Source of the DNA: CAVALG01 sp045576295
Lineage (GTDB): Bacteria; Bacillota; Clostridia; Oscillospirales; Acutalibacteraceae
Assembly: GCA_045576295.1 (NCBI GenBank)
Contig: JAZNGF010000045.1
Coordinates: forward strand, 1 to 40,519
Reading direction: 5' to 3'
Length of the DNA stretch: 40,519 nt
The notes below the pieces were generated by a model. It made no database searches. It saw only the letters and a program-made list of their open reading frames with translations, and was not told the DNA's origin. Of this stretch, positions 26,943 to 33,842 are shown piece by piece (position 1 is the stretch's first letter; each line of letters begins with the position of its first letter). The position numbers and the translations under genes are program-made.

Positions 26943-27796
26943 GATGCTCTCCTTTTTTCGAAATACTTGCCAACTAACGTGGCAGATAGATTTATCAGTA
27001 ACGTTAATATCATCAAAATAGCGGCAATGGCGAATGCAACGCCGAATTCTCCTTCCTCTTTTGCATACACATAAAGTGCTACGGTAAGGGTTGCACCGGG
27101 GCTTGTAAGCCCCTCTAAAATGCCATTAAGCGCGTGGGCAAATCCTGCCGTAAATAACAGTGCCGCCGATTCACCCAGTATTCGCCCTGTTGATAAAATA
27201 CAGCCGGTTATAACCCCGTCAACACAGCCAGGCAGAACCACGGTGCGTATAACCCGCCACCTTCCGGCTCCAAGCCCAAACGCACCCTCTCGATAACCTT
27301 GCGGAACAGTTTTAAGGCTTTCTTGCGCCGTTCGCATTACTGCCGGCAAATTCATTATTACAAGGGTGAGAGCACCCGCAAGCAGGCTTGTTCCAAAATT
27401 GTTAGAGAACAACAGCATACCCACAAGGCCATAGATTATAGAGGGGATGCCTGAAAGGGTTTCAGCGGCATATTCTATCAGCCCAACAATACGTTTGTTT
27501 TTGGCATATTCGGTTAAATATATAGCCGCGCCAACACCGAGTGGCAGCACTATAATTAACGTGGCAATAATAATATACAGCGTGTTTAATATATCGGGCA
27601 GAATGCCTACCGTTCCCCTTAAAAAGCTTGGTTTTGTTGTAAGCAGCGGAATGTTAACATTAGGCACCCCTTTTACAAACACGTAAACTAACATAAACAG
27701 GGTGAGCAAAACCGTTAGCACCACCGATAAAACCATAGCAAAACGCATTATATTAATATAGGCACGCCTTTTTTTGCTGATTTTGTTACCTTGCAT
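26939..27796 (-). CDS. pstA: Phosphate ABC transporter permease PstA
   Basis: 285 residues with six predicted membrane segments. The permease coupling region reads MRTAQESLKTVPQGYREGAFGLGAGRW (visible in parts: EAL-like ESLKTVPQGYREGA), and the TLSGIPSIIYGLVGMLLF stretch is typical of PstA/PstC. Lies one base downstream of pstC and overlaps pstB by four, within pstSCAB-phoU. Confidence 0.95.
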   Translation of the reverse strand: MQGNKISKKRRAYINIMRFAMVLSVVLTVLLTLFMLVYVFVKGVPNVNIPLLTTKPSFLRGTVGILPDILNTLYIIIATLIIVLPLGVGAAIYLTEYAKNKRIVGLIEYAAETLSGIPSIIYGLVGMLLFSNNFGTSLLAGALTLVIMNLPAVMRTAQESLKTVPQGYREGAFGLGAGRWRVIRTVVLPGCVDGVITGCILSTGRILGESAALLFTAGFAHALNGILEGLTSPGATLTVALYVYAKEEGEFGVAFAIAAILMILTLLINLSATLVGKYFEKRRAS

Positions 27797-27797
27797 A

Positions 27798-28667
27798 TCA
27801 TTTCCTCTCTCTTTTTAAGAAAAAGTTCAGCGCCCCGTTTATAAGCATTATGAATAAGAATAGCACAAGAGCTATGGAAAACAGCGCGTTTCTTTGTAAA
27901 CTCCCGGGCGCAGAATAAGCCATTTCACTTGCAACTGCGGTTGTTAAAAAGCGAACACTTTCAAAAAGCGATGGCATATTTGCCACGTTTCCTGCAACCA
28001 TCATAACCGCCATTGCTTCACCTATCGCGCGGCCAACACCGAGCACAACGGCGGCGGCAATTCCGCTTTTAGCGGCAGGAACCGACACTTTAAAATATGT
28101 TTCGGTGGGTGTTGCGCCAAGAGCAAGCGATGCATCTTCATACTCTTTGGGAACAGCATCAAGTGCCGTTACCGAAACCTTTATAATAGATGGCAGTATC
28201 ATAATCGCCAAAACAATAATAGCCGCAAGCAAGCTTGCCCCATCAGGCACGCCGAATACTTCACGTATAGCGGGAACAAGTGTGAGCATACCAACAAGGC
28301 CATACACAACCGATGGAATACCTGCAAGTAGGTTAACAGCCGCACCAACAACCTCCCTTACCTTTTTATTTGCAATCTTCGAAAGGTAAACTGCGGTAAA
28401 GAAACCAATTGGCACCCCAATAAGTATAGCCCCTGCAGTGCCGTATACGCTTGTTAATATAAACGGCAGTATTCCGTACTTTGGTTCTGCGGCAGTTGAA
28501 GCCCACTGTTTGCCGAAAAGAAAATTAGCAATGCCGATTTCTTTAATGGCAGGAATCCCTGAAATAACAAGATACACCGTGATAACAAGAACACACGCAA
28601 CAGTTATTAGCCCTAATATTAAAAACACGCCATGAACAATGTTCTCGAAACTTCGTTTTTTAATCAT
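27798..28667 (-). CDS. pstC: Phosphate ABC transporter permease PstC
   Basis: 289 residues from ATG 28667 (MIKKRSFENI), chosen for AGGAGA about 8 nt upstream; the frame to 28712 would overlap pstS and carry this site internally. Six membrane segments; LAGIPSVVYGLVGMLTLVP and the coupling loop TALDAVPKEYEDASLALGAT match PstC. Pairs with PstA to form the phosphate channel. Confidence 0.95.
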   Translation of the reverse strand: MIKKRSFENIVHGVFLILGLITVACVLVITVYLVISGIPAIKEIGIANFLFGKQWASTAAEPKYGILPFILTSVYGTAGAILIGVPIGFFTAVYLSKIANKKVREVVGAAVNLLAGIPSVVYGLVGMLTLVPAIREVFGVPDGASLLAAIIVLAIMILPSIIKVSVTALDAVPKEYEDASLALGATPTETYFKVSVPAAKSGIAAAVVLGVGRAIGEAMAVMMVAGNVANMPSLFESVRFLTTAVASEMAYSAPGSLQRNALFSIALVLFLFIMLINGALNFFLKRERK

Positions 28668-28695
28668 AAACTTCTCCTGTATAATTTGGTTTAAT

Positions 28696-29499
28696 CTATG
28701 CCGCAGCAACAAACCCCATTAGCGCGATTATATCTACTGCATCGGCCGAGGTGACAAAGTCGAAAAATTTCTGAGCGTTTTCGGGCAGTTTTTCATCACT
28801 TTTTGTTACAAGCACAAACGGTCGCTGCACTACATAACTACTGTTTTTAATGGTTTCTTCACTTGGCGTTACCCCGTCAACCGCCAGCACCTTTACAGTA
28901 TCTTTAACAGATGCAAGTGAGCCGTAACCAATAGCGGCTGGGTTACCCTGAACCGTGGTAATAACATCACCCGACGAAGTGAGTTCCTGGCGATATTTGC
29001 AGGCATCTTTTGTTCCTGTTATCGACTCAAAACCGTCTCTTGTGCCGCTACCTGCCTCGCGACCTATGAGCACAATCTCGGCATCGTTGCCGCCAACCTC
29101 ACTCCAATTGGTTATCTCGCCTGTATAGATTTTTGCAATAGTTTCTAAATCAAGGTCTTGAACGGGGTTTTGCGGGTTTACTATAATCGCAATTCCGTCA
29201 TAAGCCAAAACAGTTTCTTTGAGCCCTTTTGCTGTTTCTTCATCTTTAAGGCTTCTGCTCGATAGGCCTATATCGCACCTACCCTGTAGAACAGCTTGTA
29301 TGCCCGCGCCCGAGCCCGTTGCATTAAATGTAACTGCCACCCCTGTTTCCTCTTCAAAGGCTTCGCCTAAAGCACCTATAACCTTGTTCATCGAGGTTGA
29401 ACCGTCGGTTGAAACGTTATTATTGTTGCTAAAGCCGCACCCCGCCAAAGAAATGCAGATAAAAACCGAAACTAATAAAACCGTCAATAATCTTTTCAT
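28696..29499 (-). CDS. pstS: Phosphate-binding lipoprotein PstS
   Basis: 267 residues from ATG 29499 (MKRLLTVL), with AAAGGAAAG about 6 nt upstream; the longer frame to 29544 has no support. Lipoprotein signal ends in SLAGC, so Cys19 or nearby would be lipidated. Phosphate-binding signature features: DGSTSMNKVIGALGEAFEE, GSGAGIQAVLQGRCDIGLSSRSLK and IGREAGSGTRDGFES (binding Ser/Arg/Asp). First gene of pstSCAB-phoU and the extracellular receptor for phosphate. Confidence 0.95.
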   Translation of the reverse strand: MKRLLTVLLVSVFICISLAGCGFSNNNNVSTDGSTSMNKVIGALGEAFEEETGVAVTFNATGSGAGIQAVLQGRCDIGLSSRSLKDEETAKGLKETVLAYDGIAIIVNPQNPVQDLDLETIAKIYTGEITNWSEVGGNDAEIVLIGREAGSGTRDGFESITGTKDACKYRQELTSSGDVITTVQGNPAAIGYGSLASVKDTVKVLAVDGVTPSEETIKNSSYVVQRPFVLVTKSDEKLPENAQKFFDFVTSADAVDIIALMGFVAAA

Positions 29500-29542
29500 T
29501 TTTCTTTCCTTTCTACTTTTAATTAGTATTACAATTATTCCC

Positions 29543-29559
29543 AAGTGCGCTTGGCACTT
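29543..29559. repeat. Short inverted repeat in the pstS leader
   Basis: AAGTGC and GCACTT (29543-29548 and 29554-29559) flank GCTTG; a competing palindrome CCAAG/CTTGG (29541-29545 and 29550-29554) overlaps it. It sits between the putative PHO boxes and the pstS ribosome site. It could be an operator or a small leader hairpin. Confidence 0.4.
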
Positions 29560-29577
29560 TAATTTCAGTTTAATTAT

Positions 29578-29611
29578 TGACAGTAAAATCTAAAAGCAAA
29601 CATTTGTAAAT
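29578..29611 (-). promoter_or_regulatory. Candidate PHO box upstream of pstS
   Basis: On the minus strand TTTACA starts at 29610 and a second TTTAC at 29587, 23 nt apart, the same spacing as two of the copies before the cotransporter gene. A weaker TTTGCTT lies between them and TGTCA follows. Position and spacing suggest PhoP binding; the match is degenerate. Confidence 0.5.
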
Positions 29612-29699
29612 TGGAAGTAAAATAATTTATTAAAAAAACTAATTATTTCCCACAACTACAAAATTTCTGCAAACAAATGAAAATAATTTAAAAAATTAG

Positions 29700-29728
29700 T
29701 TGACAATTACTCTCAGGTGTGTTAGTAT
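29700..29728 (+). promoter_or_regulatory. Promoter of the serine tRNA pair
   Basis: TTGACA (29700-29705), 17-nt spacer, TAGTAT (29723-29728), with the first tRNA beginning 18 nt later. Good sigma-A match. Confidence 0.8.
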
Positions 29729-29745
29729 ATTTAGGCATTCGATGC

Positions 29746-29834
29746 GGAGAGATACCGAAGTGGTCATAACGGAACGGTCTTGAAAACCGTCGTACCTCCG
29801 GGTACCGTGGGTTCGAATCCCACTCTCTCCGCCA
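29746..29834 (+). tRNA. tRNA-Ser (UGA)
   Basis: Acceptor GGAGAGA pairs exactly with TCTCTCC, followed by G and an encoded CCA. The anticodon arm is ACGGT-CTTGAAA-ACCGT, giving anticodon TGA. A long variable arm (TACCTCCGGGTA) marks a class II serine tRNA, and the T-arm contains GGTTCGAATCC. Confidence 0.96.
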
Positions 29835-29859
29835 CATTTTTTATATAACGCCACCATTC

Positions 29860-29950
29860 GGAGAAGTACTCAAGTTGGTGACGAGGCACCCCTGCTAAGG
29901 GTGTAGGTCGGGTAACCGGCGCGGGAGTTCGAGTCTCCCCTTCTCCGCCA
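29860..29950 (+). tRNA. tRNA-Ser (GCU)
   Basis: Acceptor GGAGAAG pairs with CTTCTCC, followed by G and encoded CCA. Anticodon arm CACCC-CTGCTAA-GGGTG gives GCT. A long variable arm is present and the T-arm has AGTTCGAGTCT. It lies 25 bp after tRNA-Ser(UGA) and shares its promoter and terminator. Confidence 0.96.
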
Positions 29951-29993
29951 AAATCGACAAGGTTCGTTAGAGCCTTGTCGATTTTTATTTTTT
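29951..29993 (+). terminator. Rho-independent terminator of the tRNA pair
   Basis: Perfect 12-bp stem AAATCGACAAGG / CCTTGTCGATTT (29951-29962 with 29973-29984), 10-nt loop, then TTTATTTTTT. It begins right at the CCA end of the second tRNA. Confidence 0.92.
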
Positions 29994-30036
29994 GTGAGTT
30001 TTTATTACTATTCTTATCGAAAAAAGTTATTTTATC

Positions 30037-30065
30037 TTGACATATAGGGATAAAGGGCGTATAAT
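30037..30065 (+). promoter_or_regulatory. Consensus promoter of the sugar transporter-TetR operon
   Basis: TTGACA (30037-30042) and TATAAT (30060-30065), both perfect, with an ideal 17-nt spacer. Such a strong promoter would be expected to need repression, and a palindrome follows immediately. Confidence 0.92.
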
Positions 30066-30068
30066 CCG

Positions 30069-30092
30069 TTTTGCGACACTTGTGTCGCAAAA
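30069..30092. promoter_or_regulatory. Perfect palindromic operator over the transcription start
   Basis: Half-site TTTTGCGACAC (30069-30079) is mirrored exactly by GTGTCGCAAAA (30082-30092) around a central TT. It begins 4 nt after the -10 box, so a bound protein would block initiation. The likely ligand is the TetR-type protein encoded two genes on in the same unit, giving autoregulation. Confidence 0.85.
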
Positions 30093-30114
30093 TAAAGAAA
30101 AGAGGTAAATCATC

Positions 30115-31542
30115 ATGCACAGTCTTGATAAGCGTTGGAAAGAACTGCTGTTTGCAGCCAACAGCTTTGGCCCTAACCTATTGTTTGTATTGCTCGGTGC
30201 CTATCTAACCGATGCACTCAACCCCATCGGTCTTACCGCCGATGCTGAATCTTGGAGCCTTACAGGCTATTGTTTGGTTGTACCGGCAATGTTCGGCATC
30301 ACTTGGGCACTTGCTAAAGTATTTGATGGATTGATTGACATTCCGCTTGCCCACCTAACCGATAACATACGCACACGCTGGGGGCGCCGCCGCCCAATGT
30401 TTTTGCTTTCATTAGTGCCCCAAGTAATTAGCTTTTTACTTGTGTGGACACCATTGGAATTTCGCGAAAACAGCGCGCTTAACACATTATGGATTGGCTT
30501 GATGTTGTTAATCTACTACACTTCTTACACATTATCGATGATAACCTTCTTCGGCTCATCGTCGAGCATTTGTAAAGACGAAGCACAACGCGTGCGCGTT
30601 GGTAACTTTAAGTCATTTTTTGATACCATCGGCTTCTGTGTTGTATACGCTCTGCTACCTATATTCATTGGTAAAGGCATCAACATCCGCACAATTGCAC
30701 TGTGCTCAATGCCGCTTTTACTTACCCTGCTTATCCCGTTATTCCTCATTAAAGAAGGCGGTAAATACGGCCAAGGTAAAGATTATCTGTCCGAAGCTCG
30801 CGTGCCGCTTAAGGACAGCCTTCGCCTTACCCTGCGCAATAGGCTGTTCCTGCGTTGGATCATTCCGAACGCCTGCGCATATTTTGGTCTTAATATGTTC
30901 CTCGCTTCACAAAACACATTAATATCAGGCGTTATGAATCTGCCTGCGAGCATAGCGGCCGTTATGAACACATGCGCCTTTGCACCGGTGCCGATTATGC
31001 TGTTTATTTATTATAAAATGATACAGAAAAAGGGCATCCGCTTTAGTTATCGAGTAGCAATTGGCAGCTTTGCAATCGCGATTTTAAACTTCTGCGTAGG
31101 CAGTGAATTCTTATTCCCACATAACGTAACCGCGCGCATCATAATCGGCTGCGTAGGCGGTTTCTTTGGCTCGTTTGGTATAGGTGCATTTTTTGCAACA
31201 CCTTACATAGTGCCGGCTCAAATCGCAGCAATGGAATTTAAAACAACCGGCAAAGATCACACCGCTATGTACTTTGCTATTCAATCACTTGCCACCTCGG
31301 TTGTGGCAGCAATCTCAACCGGCCTTGTATATGAACAAGTAAAAAACATTGTTACACCTAAAGTCATCGATGGCATTGCAAAAACAGGCGAAACCTGGAA
31401 GGTTGGCGTTTCATTGGTGCCTGTAATTTTAAGCCTTATGTGCATAATCGGGTTTATTATGGCGGGCCGCATGCCCAAGCAATACACCGAAGAAGTTGTG
31501 GCTAAAGAAATGGAACGTATTGAATCTAAGTCAAAAGCGTGA
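30115..31542 (+). CDS. GPH-family (MFS_2) sugar:cation symporter
   Basis: 475 residues with about 12 membrane segments. The family signature is clear: WALAKVFDGLIDIPLAHLTDN followed by TRWGRRRPMFLLS (about residues 63-100), the GPH equivalent of the MFS loop 2-3 motif. Members import glycosides, pentosides, hexuronides or related compounds with H+ or Na+. GAGG lies about 9 nt before ATG 30115. Co-transcribed with a TetR-type regulator 39 nt downstream and controlled by a palindromic operator. No catabolic enzyme is next to it, so the substrate cannot be guessed. Confidence 0.88.
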   Translation: MHSLDKRWKELLFAANSFGPNLLFVLLGAYLTDALNPIGLTADAESWSLTGYCLVVPAMFGITWALAKVFDGLIDIPLAHLTDNIRTRWGRRRPMFLLSLVPQVISFLLVWTPLEFRENSALNTLWIGLMLLIYYTSYTLSMITFFGSSSSICKDEAQRVRVGNFKSFFDTIGFCVVYALLPIFIGKGINIRTIALCSMPLLLTLLIPLFLIKEGGKYGQGKDYLSEARVPLKDSLRLTLRNRLFLRWIIPNACAYFGLNMFLASQNTLISGVMNLPASIAAVMNTCAFAPVPIMLFIYYKMIQKKGIRFSYRVAIGSFAIAILNFCVGSEFLFPHNVTARIIIGCVGGFFGSFGIGAFFATPYIVPAQIAAMEFKTTGKDHTAMYFAIQSLATSVVAAISTGLVYEQVKNIVTPKVIDGIAKTGETWKVGVSLVPVILSLMCIIGFIMAGRMPKQYTEEVVAKEMERIESKSKA

Positions 31543-31581
31543 TATACTATTAGCAGAGATCTGTTGATGGGAGTGGCGTTT

Positions 31582-32154
31582 ATGGGAACTAAAGGCGAAC
31601 ATGCGCGGGCACGAATCATCGAATGTGCCCAAAAGCTTTTTAGCCATAAGGGATACTGCGCGGTTACGATGCAAGATATTTCCGAAGCATCCGGTTTTTC
31701 CCGCGGCGGCCTATACCGTCATTTTGCCTCAACCGAAGAAATTTTTCTCGAGATTATTCGCCTTGAGCAGTCAAGCGCGGTAGTTTCGCTTGAACGTGCT
31801 TTAGCTGAGCAGGTGCGGTCAGATCATATTTTGCGCGTGTTTCTCCGTTCGCGGATGGATACATTAAGCCGGCCTTCTCATAGTTTTGATGTGGCGGTGT
31901 CGGAATTTGCTGCCAACAGCGAAAAGGGGCGAGAAGCCCTTGCAAAGCGAGCAGAAGATTCGGTTCGCATTTTAACAAAACTTATTATAAGCGGCAACGA
32001 AGAGGGCTTATTTTCTTGTGCCACCCCCGAAATCACCGCAACACATATTTTGTGGCTGATGGAGGGAATGTCGCGCCACGCTGCGCTAATGCCCATCACA
32101 AAAGAGCAGATTGAAGAACAGATTGCTCAAATAGAACGATTATTACAAAAATAA
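31582..32154 (+). CDS. TetR/AcrR family transcriptional repressor
   Basis: 190 residues from ATG 31582 (MGTKGEHARA), chosen because GGGAG lies 8 nt upstream; earlier in-frame starts at 31564/31567 overlap that site. N-terminal TetR helix-turn-helix: RIIECAQKLFSHKGYCAVTM, then DISEASGFSRGGLYRHFAST (recognition helix with GGLYRHF). The C-terminal ligand domain is TetR_C-like and ends in an IEEQIAQIERLL helix. It probably binds the palindrome at 30069-30092 and senses the symporter substrate or a derivative. Confidence 0.9.
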   Translation: MGTKGEHARARIIECAQKLFSHKGYCAVTMQDISEASGFSRGGLYRHFASTEEIFLEIIRLEQSSAVVSLERALAEQVRSDHILRVFLRSRMDTLSRPSHSFDVAVSEFAANSEKGREALAKRAEDSVRILTKLIISGNEEGLFSCATPEITATHILWLMEGMSRHAALMPITKEQIEEQIAQIERLLQK

Positions 32155-32235
32155 AAAAAGCCTCACCTTATGATATGCACCCCAAAAGTTAGACACTTTT
32201 GGAGGTGCATATCACTTATATGGGTGGGGCTTTTT
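32154..32235 (+). terminator. Terminator of the transporter-TetR operon, split by a hairpin insert
   Basis: Outer stem AAAAAGCCTCACC (32155-32167) pairs with GGTGGGGCTTTTT (32223-32235) with one G-U pair, and the right arm ends in the T-run. A 44-bp inverted repeat plus one CTTA copy sits in the loop. Removing them leaves a normal 13-bp stem with a loop of about 7 nt. Confidence 0.8.
32171..32214. mobile_element. 44-bp IS-end-like inverted repeat inserted in a terminator loop
   Basis: TGATATGCACC (32171-32181) pairs with GGTGCATATCA (32204-32214), and CCAAAAGT (32182-32189) with ACTTTTGG (32195-32202), with one bulged A at 32203 and loop TAGAC. CTTA occurs directly on both sides (32167-32170 and 32215-32218), like a 4-bp target duplication. 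The CCCCAAAAGTTAGAC core resembles terminal repeats of some IS3-family elements. I infer two joined IS ends, or a minimal MITE. Confidence 0.6.
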
Positions 32236-32288
32236 GGGCGGACTTAATTCCCGTCCGATTTCTTAAATACGTTGGCCGCGCTTCTTGG

Positions 32289-32317
32289 TTGAAACCTTAC
32301 CGCAGTTATGATATAAT
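32289..32317 (+). promoter_or_regulatory. Promoter of the lipoprotein gene
   Basis: TTGAAA (32289-32294), 17-nt spacer, TATAAT (32312-32317). The ribosome site AAAGGAGG follows about 8 nt after the -10, so the leader is very short. Confidence 0.8.
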
Positions 32318-32340
32318 AATTACCAAAGGAGGAATTTGTT

Positions 32341-33069
32341 ATGAAAGTTATTAGTTTTATTCAAAAGAGCCTCTGCATAGTTTTATCAATTTCAACTCTA
32401 TTAGCATTCTCTGCTTGCACAAAAACCGAAGACATTTTTACCGAAACCAAAAATGGAAATATAGTTAGCAACACAGGAACTGAATACACACATTTCGCCC
32501 ACGAAGGGCAACTATATTATTTAGGTGAATTGGTATTCGAAGGCAGTGTTGAAGGTGAGCCGAAAACATCTGAACACTTGTGTGTTTCGTATCAAACCGG
32601 AATGTTTTCTTTAAAACACGCTAAAAATAACAATGTATTAATTAGATATTGCCCTAATGACGAGTGGGCTCATATCTATCGAAAGGCTTCTTTGCCGCGA
32701 TTTGATTTCACTGTGGATAACTGCAGCCGATTAGAATTGGTTATAGAAATTGAACCCTTTGAAAATAGTGCAGTTCACGCAACCTGCGGCGATGGTATTA
32801 GCAAAAAGTCAAAGATTAAAAAATTCTTATTTGATATACGTTCACAGAAAAGCCCAAAAGAAGCCGGGTTATATGACCTGATTAGAAAGCCCGACGGAAT
32901 GCTTGAAAATTGCTATCGTTATGCCGTAATTTATGGTTTTTTTGAGGAAGAACCCAATTTAGTAGTTCGCATGGAAGTTTTTTCATTGAATGATTTGGCA
33001 TATTACGTTCGTATTGAAGATAAAGAATATATTTTGCCCGAAAAATGGATTAAGAAACTTCAAAAGTAA
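32341..33069 (+). CDS. Lipoprotein of unknown function
   Basis: 242 residues. AAAGGAGG stands about 8 nt before ATG 32341. The signal peptide ends in LAFSAC (Cys about residue 22), the lipobox of a lipoprotein. The rest is a mixed, largely beta-predicted soluble domain with HFAHEGQLYYLGELVFEG near the N-terminus, a central SRLELVIEIEPF strand and a C-terminal VRIEDKEYILPEKWIKKL. I do not recognise a family. It has its own promoter and a terminator shared with the convergent pflA gene, so it is a single-gene unit on the outer face of the membrane. Confidence 0.75.
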   Translation: MKVISFIQKSLCIVLSISTLLAFSACTKTEDIFTETKNGNIVSNTGTEYTHFAHEGQLYYLGELVFEGSVEGEPKTSEHLCVSYQTGMFSLKHAKNNNVLIRYCPNDEWAHIYRKASLPRFDFTVDNCSRLELVIEIEPFENSAVHATCGDGISKKSKIKKFLFDIRSQKSPKEAGLYDLIRKPDGMLENCYRYAVIYGFFEEEPNLVVRMEVFSLNDLAYYVRIEDKEYILPEKWIKKLQK

Positions 33070-33108
33070 TCAACTCACATATTTGAAATTCACAAACACA
33101 CATAAATT

Positions 33109-33136
33109 CAGCCCAGCCTGATATCAGGTTGGGCTG
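33109..33136. terminator. Bidirectional terminator between the lipoprotein gene and pflA
   Basis: CAGCCCAGCCTGA (33109-33121) faces TCAGGTTGGGCTG (33124-33136) with one G-U pair. T-rich sequence follows on both strands (GGTTTAGTTT on plus, AATTTATGTGTGTTTG on minus), and the two flanking genes converge on it. Confidence 0.8.
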
Positions 33137-33143
33137 GTTTAGT

Positions 33144-33842
33144 TTAAAGATATGAATTTAATTTTTGCATTTGCTCGCGTGTTGGCTCAGGAACATCTTC
33201 AAGCGGAAAAGGAATCGACAGCGCCGAATACTTGGTTTCGCATAATTTTCTAAAAGGCAATAATTCAACCGAGTCTATGCAGTTGTAACCATCGTTTATG
33301 ACCTTTAGTGCCTTAATGTTTTCTTCGCTATCGTTAAGGGTTGGAATTATTACCTGCCTGAGTGTTGTTGGAATTTTCAGTTCATTAAGCAGTTTTAAAA
33401 ACTCCATAACCTCGCTTAAAGAGCAACCAACATTTTCGCGGTAAGCGGCATCGTTAGTGTATTTAATATCAAGCAAAACCCTATCGGTAACCGAAAGCAG
33501 TTTTTCTACATCACTATTCAGCACTGCTCCCGAAGTGTCAATACAGGTGTTTATCCCTGCCTTTTTGCAAAGCGAAAAAAGTTCATAAGAAGCGCGAGGT
33601 TGCAAAAGCGGCTCGCCGCCTGAAAGGGTTATCCCCCCTGCTTCGCCAAAATACTCTTTATACCGTTTCACTCGTTCGAAAAGCTTTTCTACCTGCATTT
33701 CGCTGCCAGACTGTACATCCCAAGTGTCGGGGTTATGGCAGCATTTGCACCTTAAATGGCACCCTTGCAGAAAAACCACAAAGCGAACGCCGGGGCCGTC
33801 GAGCGTGCCGAGCGACTGTATAGAATGAACCCTTAACATCAT
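33144..33842 (-). CDS. pflA: Pyruvate formate-lyase activating enzyme (radical SAM)
   Basis: 232 residues. The cluster-binding motif C28-x3-C32-x2-C35 is in QGCHLRCKCCHNPDTW; GGITLSGGEPLLQP and DTSGAV follow as SAM-binding elements. It installs the glycyl radical on PflB using S-adenosylmethionine and an Fe-S cluster. Its ATG overlaps the pflB stop codon (ATGA), so the two are translationally coupled, which is the normal arrangement. Length is usual for glycyl-radical activases of the short PflA type. Confidence 0.95.
   Translation of the reverse strand: MMLRVHSIQSLGTLDGPGVRFVVFLQGCHLRCKCCHNPDTWDVQSGSEMQVEKLFERVKRYKEYFGEAGGITLSGGEPLLQPRASYELFSLCKKAGINTCIDTSGAVLNSDVEKLLSVTDRVLLDIKYTNDAAYRENVGCSLSEVMEFLKLLNELKIPTTLRQVIIPTLNDSEENIKALKVINDGYNCIDSVELLPFRKLCETKYSALSIPFPLEDVPEPTREQMQKLNSYL

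Noticed and set aside
29764..30120. 118-residue minus-strand frame over the tRNA genes
   Set aside because: It runs antisense through both serine tRNAs and their terminator; the GFEPTVPGG-type peptide is a common false protein read from tRNA-Ser antisense.
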